Shown here: one piece after another, positions 7,663 to 7,680 of the stretch | Numbering within the stretch: the stretch's first letter is position 1 | Layout of the letters: each line of letters opens with the position of its first letter | Assembly: GCA_964645935.1 (NCBI GenBank) | Contig: CAZYAK010000066.1 | Location: 1 to 7,680, forward strand | DNA: 7,680 nucleotides | Reading direction: 5' to 3' | DNA from: CAZYAK01 sp964645935 | GTDB lineage: Bacteria; Patescibacteriota; Gracilibacteria; Peribacterales; Peribacteraceae | The notes under the pieces: model-generated | The model's input: the letters and a program-made list of their open reading frames with translations, nothing else | The model's database searches: none | What the model was told of the DNA's origin: nothing | Position numbers and translations under genes: made by a program

Positions 7663-7680
7663 AAAAAAAGCGCTGCGCGG
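7663..7680 (-). terminator. Possible left half of a terminator cut by the window edge
   Basis: AAAAAAA followed by GCGCTGCGCGG at the very end reads on the minus strand as a GC-rich arm followed by seven T. This is how the 3' arm and U-tract of an intrinsic terminator for a minus-strand gene to the right would look. The matching arm would lie beyond the window, so this is a prediction. Confidence 0.35.

Larger units (their letters stand above)
7495..7680. other. Non-coding tail with no convincing gene
   Basis: No long reading frame with coding character is visible in these 186 bases. The region has a weak promoter-like pair, TTGCCA (7529-7534) and TAGGCT (7551-7556), followed by an 11-codon ATG frame (7565-7600). 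It also has a clear hairpin at 7638-7656 and an A-tract with a GC-rich arm at the right edge. It probably separates the obgE operon from the next transcription unit. Confidence 0.5.

Noticed and set aside
7616..7680. tRNA-like 5' end, GGGGCTGTAACTCAG
   Set aside because: The first 15 bases resemble a tRNA start, but no D-stem partner follows, no anticodon arm forms, and no T-loop (GTTCGA-type) is present where it should be before the window ends. Chance resemblance is more likely.

Overview
The window is ordinary bacterial chromosome, GC-rich by eye, and densely packed with genes on both strands. It carries four recognisable housekeeping-type genes: an endonuclease IV-like TIM-barrel protein (C-terminal part only), glyceraldehyde-3-phosphate dehydrogenase, DnaK and Obg/CgtA. 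It also carries three genes I do not recognise. Bacterial origin is clear from the sigma70-type promoters, the CIRCE heat-shock operator and the three-domain Obg GTPase. DnaK carries the N-terminal-quadrant insert found in Gram-negative-type Hsp70s. The closest lineage cannot be fixed from this sequence. A candidate-phylum bacterium (Patescibacteria/Peregrinibacteria-like) is a guess based on the archaeal-flavoured endonuclease IV-like protein, the absence of Shine-Dalgarno sites and the novel surface protein.

Layout: the plus strand carries the 3' end of the endonuclease IV-like gene (1-342) and gapA (472-1485). gapA runs head-on into a minus-strand gene for a secreted or membrane-anchored 525-residue protein (3073 to 1496). 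Ten bases separate the two stop codons. Upstream of that gene on the minus strand lies dnaK (5156 to 3237), followed by a strong hairpin at 3191-3222 and preceded by a promoter that overlaps a CIRCE element. Next on the minus strand is an unrecognised 189-residue helical protein (5817 to 5248). A 56-bp divergent promoter region separates it from obgE on the plus strand (5874-7217). An 85-residue unknown (7237-7494) follows obgE and is probably co-transcribed. The last 186 bases hold no convincing gene. They contain a perfect 8-bp hairpin and, at the very edge, an A-tract plus GC-rich arm that looks like half of a terminator.

The genes are functionally unrelated: glycolysis, protein folding, ribosome assembly, DNA repair and a cell-surface protein. 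Most appear to have their own promoter. The most notable features are: (1) none of the six visible start codons has a Shine-Dalgarno sequence; five are preceded by C/T-rich leaders, and obgE looks leaderless because its -10 box ends six bases before the ATG; (2) the secreted protein combines an N-terminal hydrophobic segment, a recent tandem duplication of an acidic 55-57 residue unit, a cysteine-rich middle and a C-terminal region with propeller-like motifs; (3) Obg has a histidine in place of the asparagine of its NKxD guanine-specificity motif. I see no CRISPR array, insertion sequence, integrase, phage gene or defence system.
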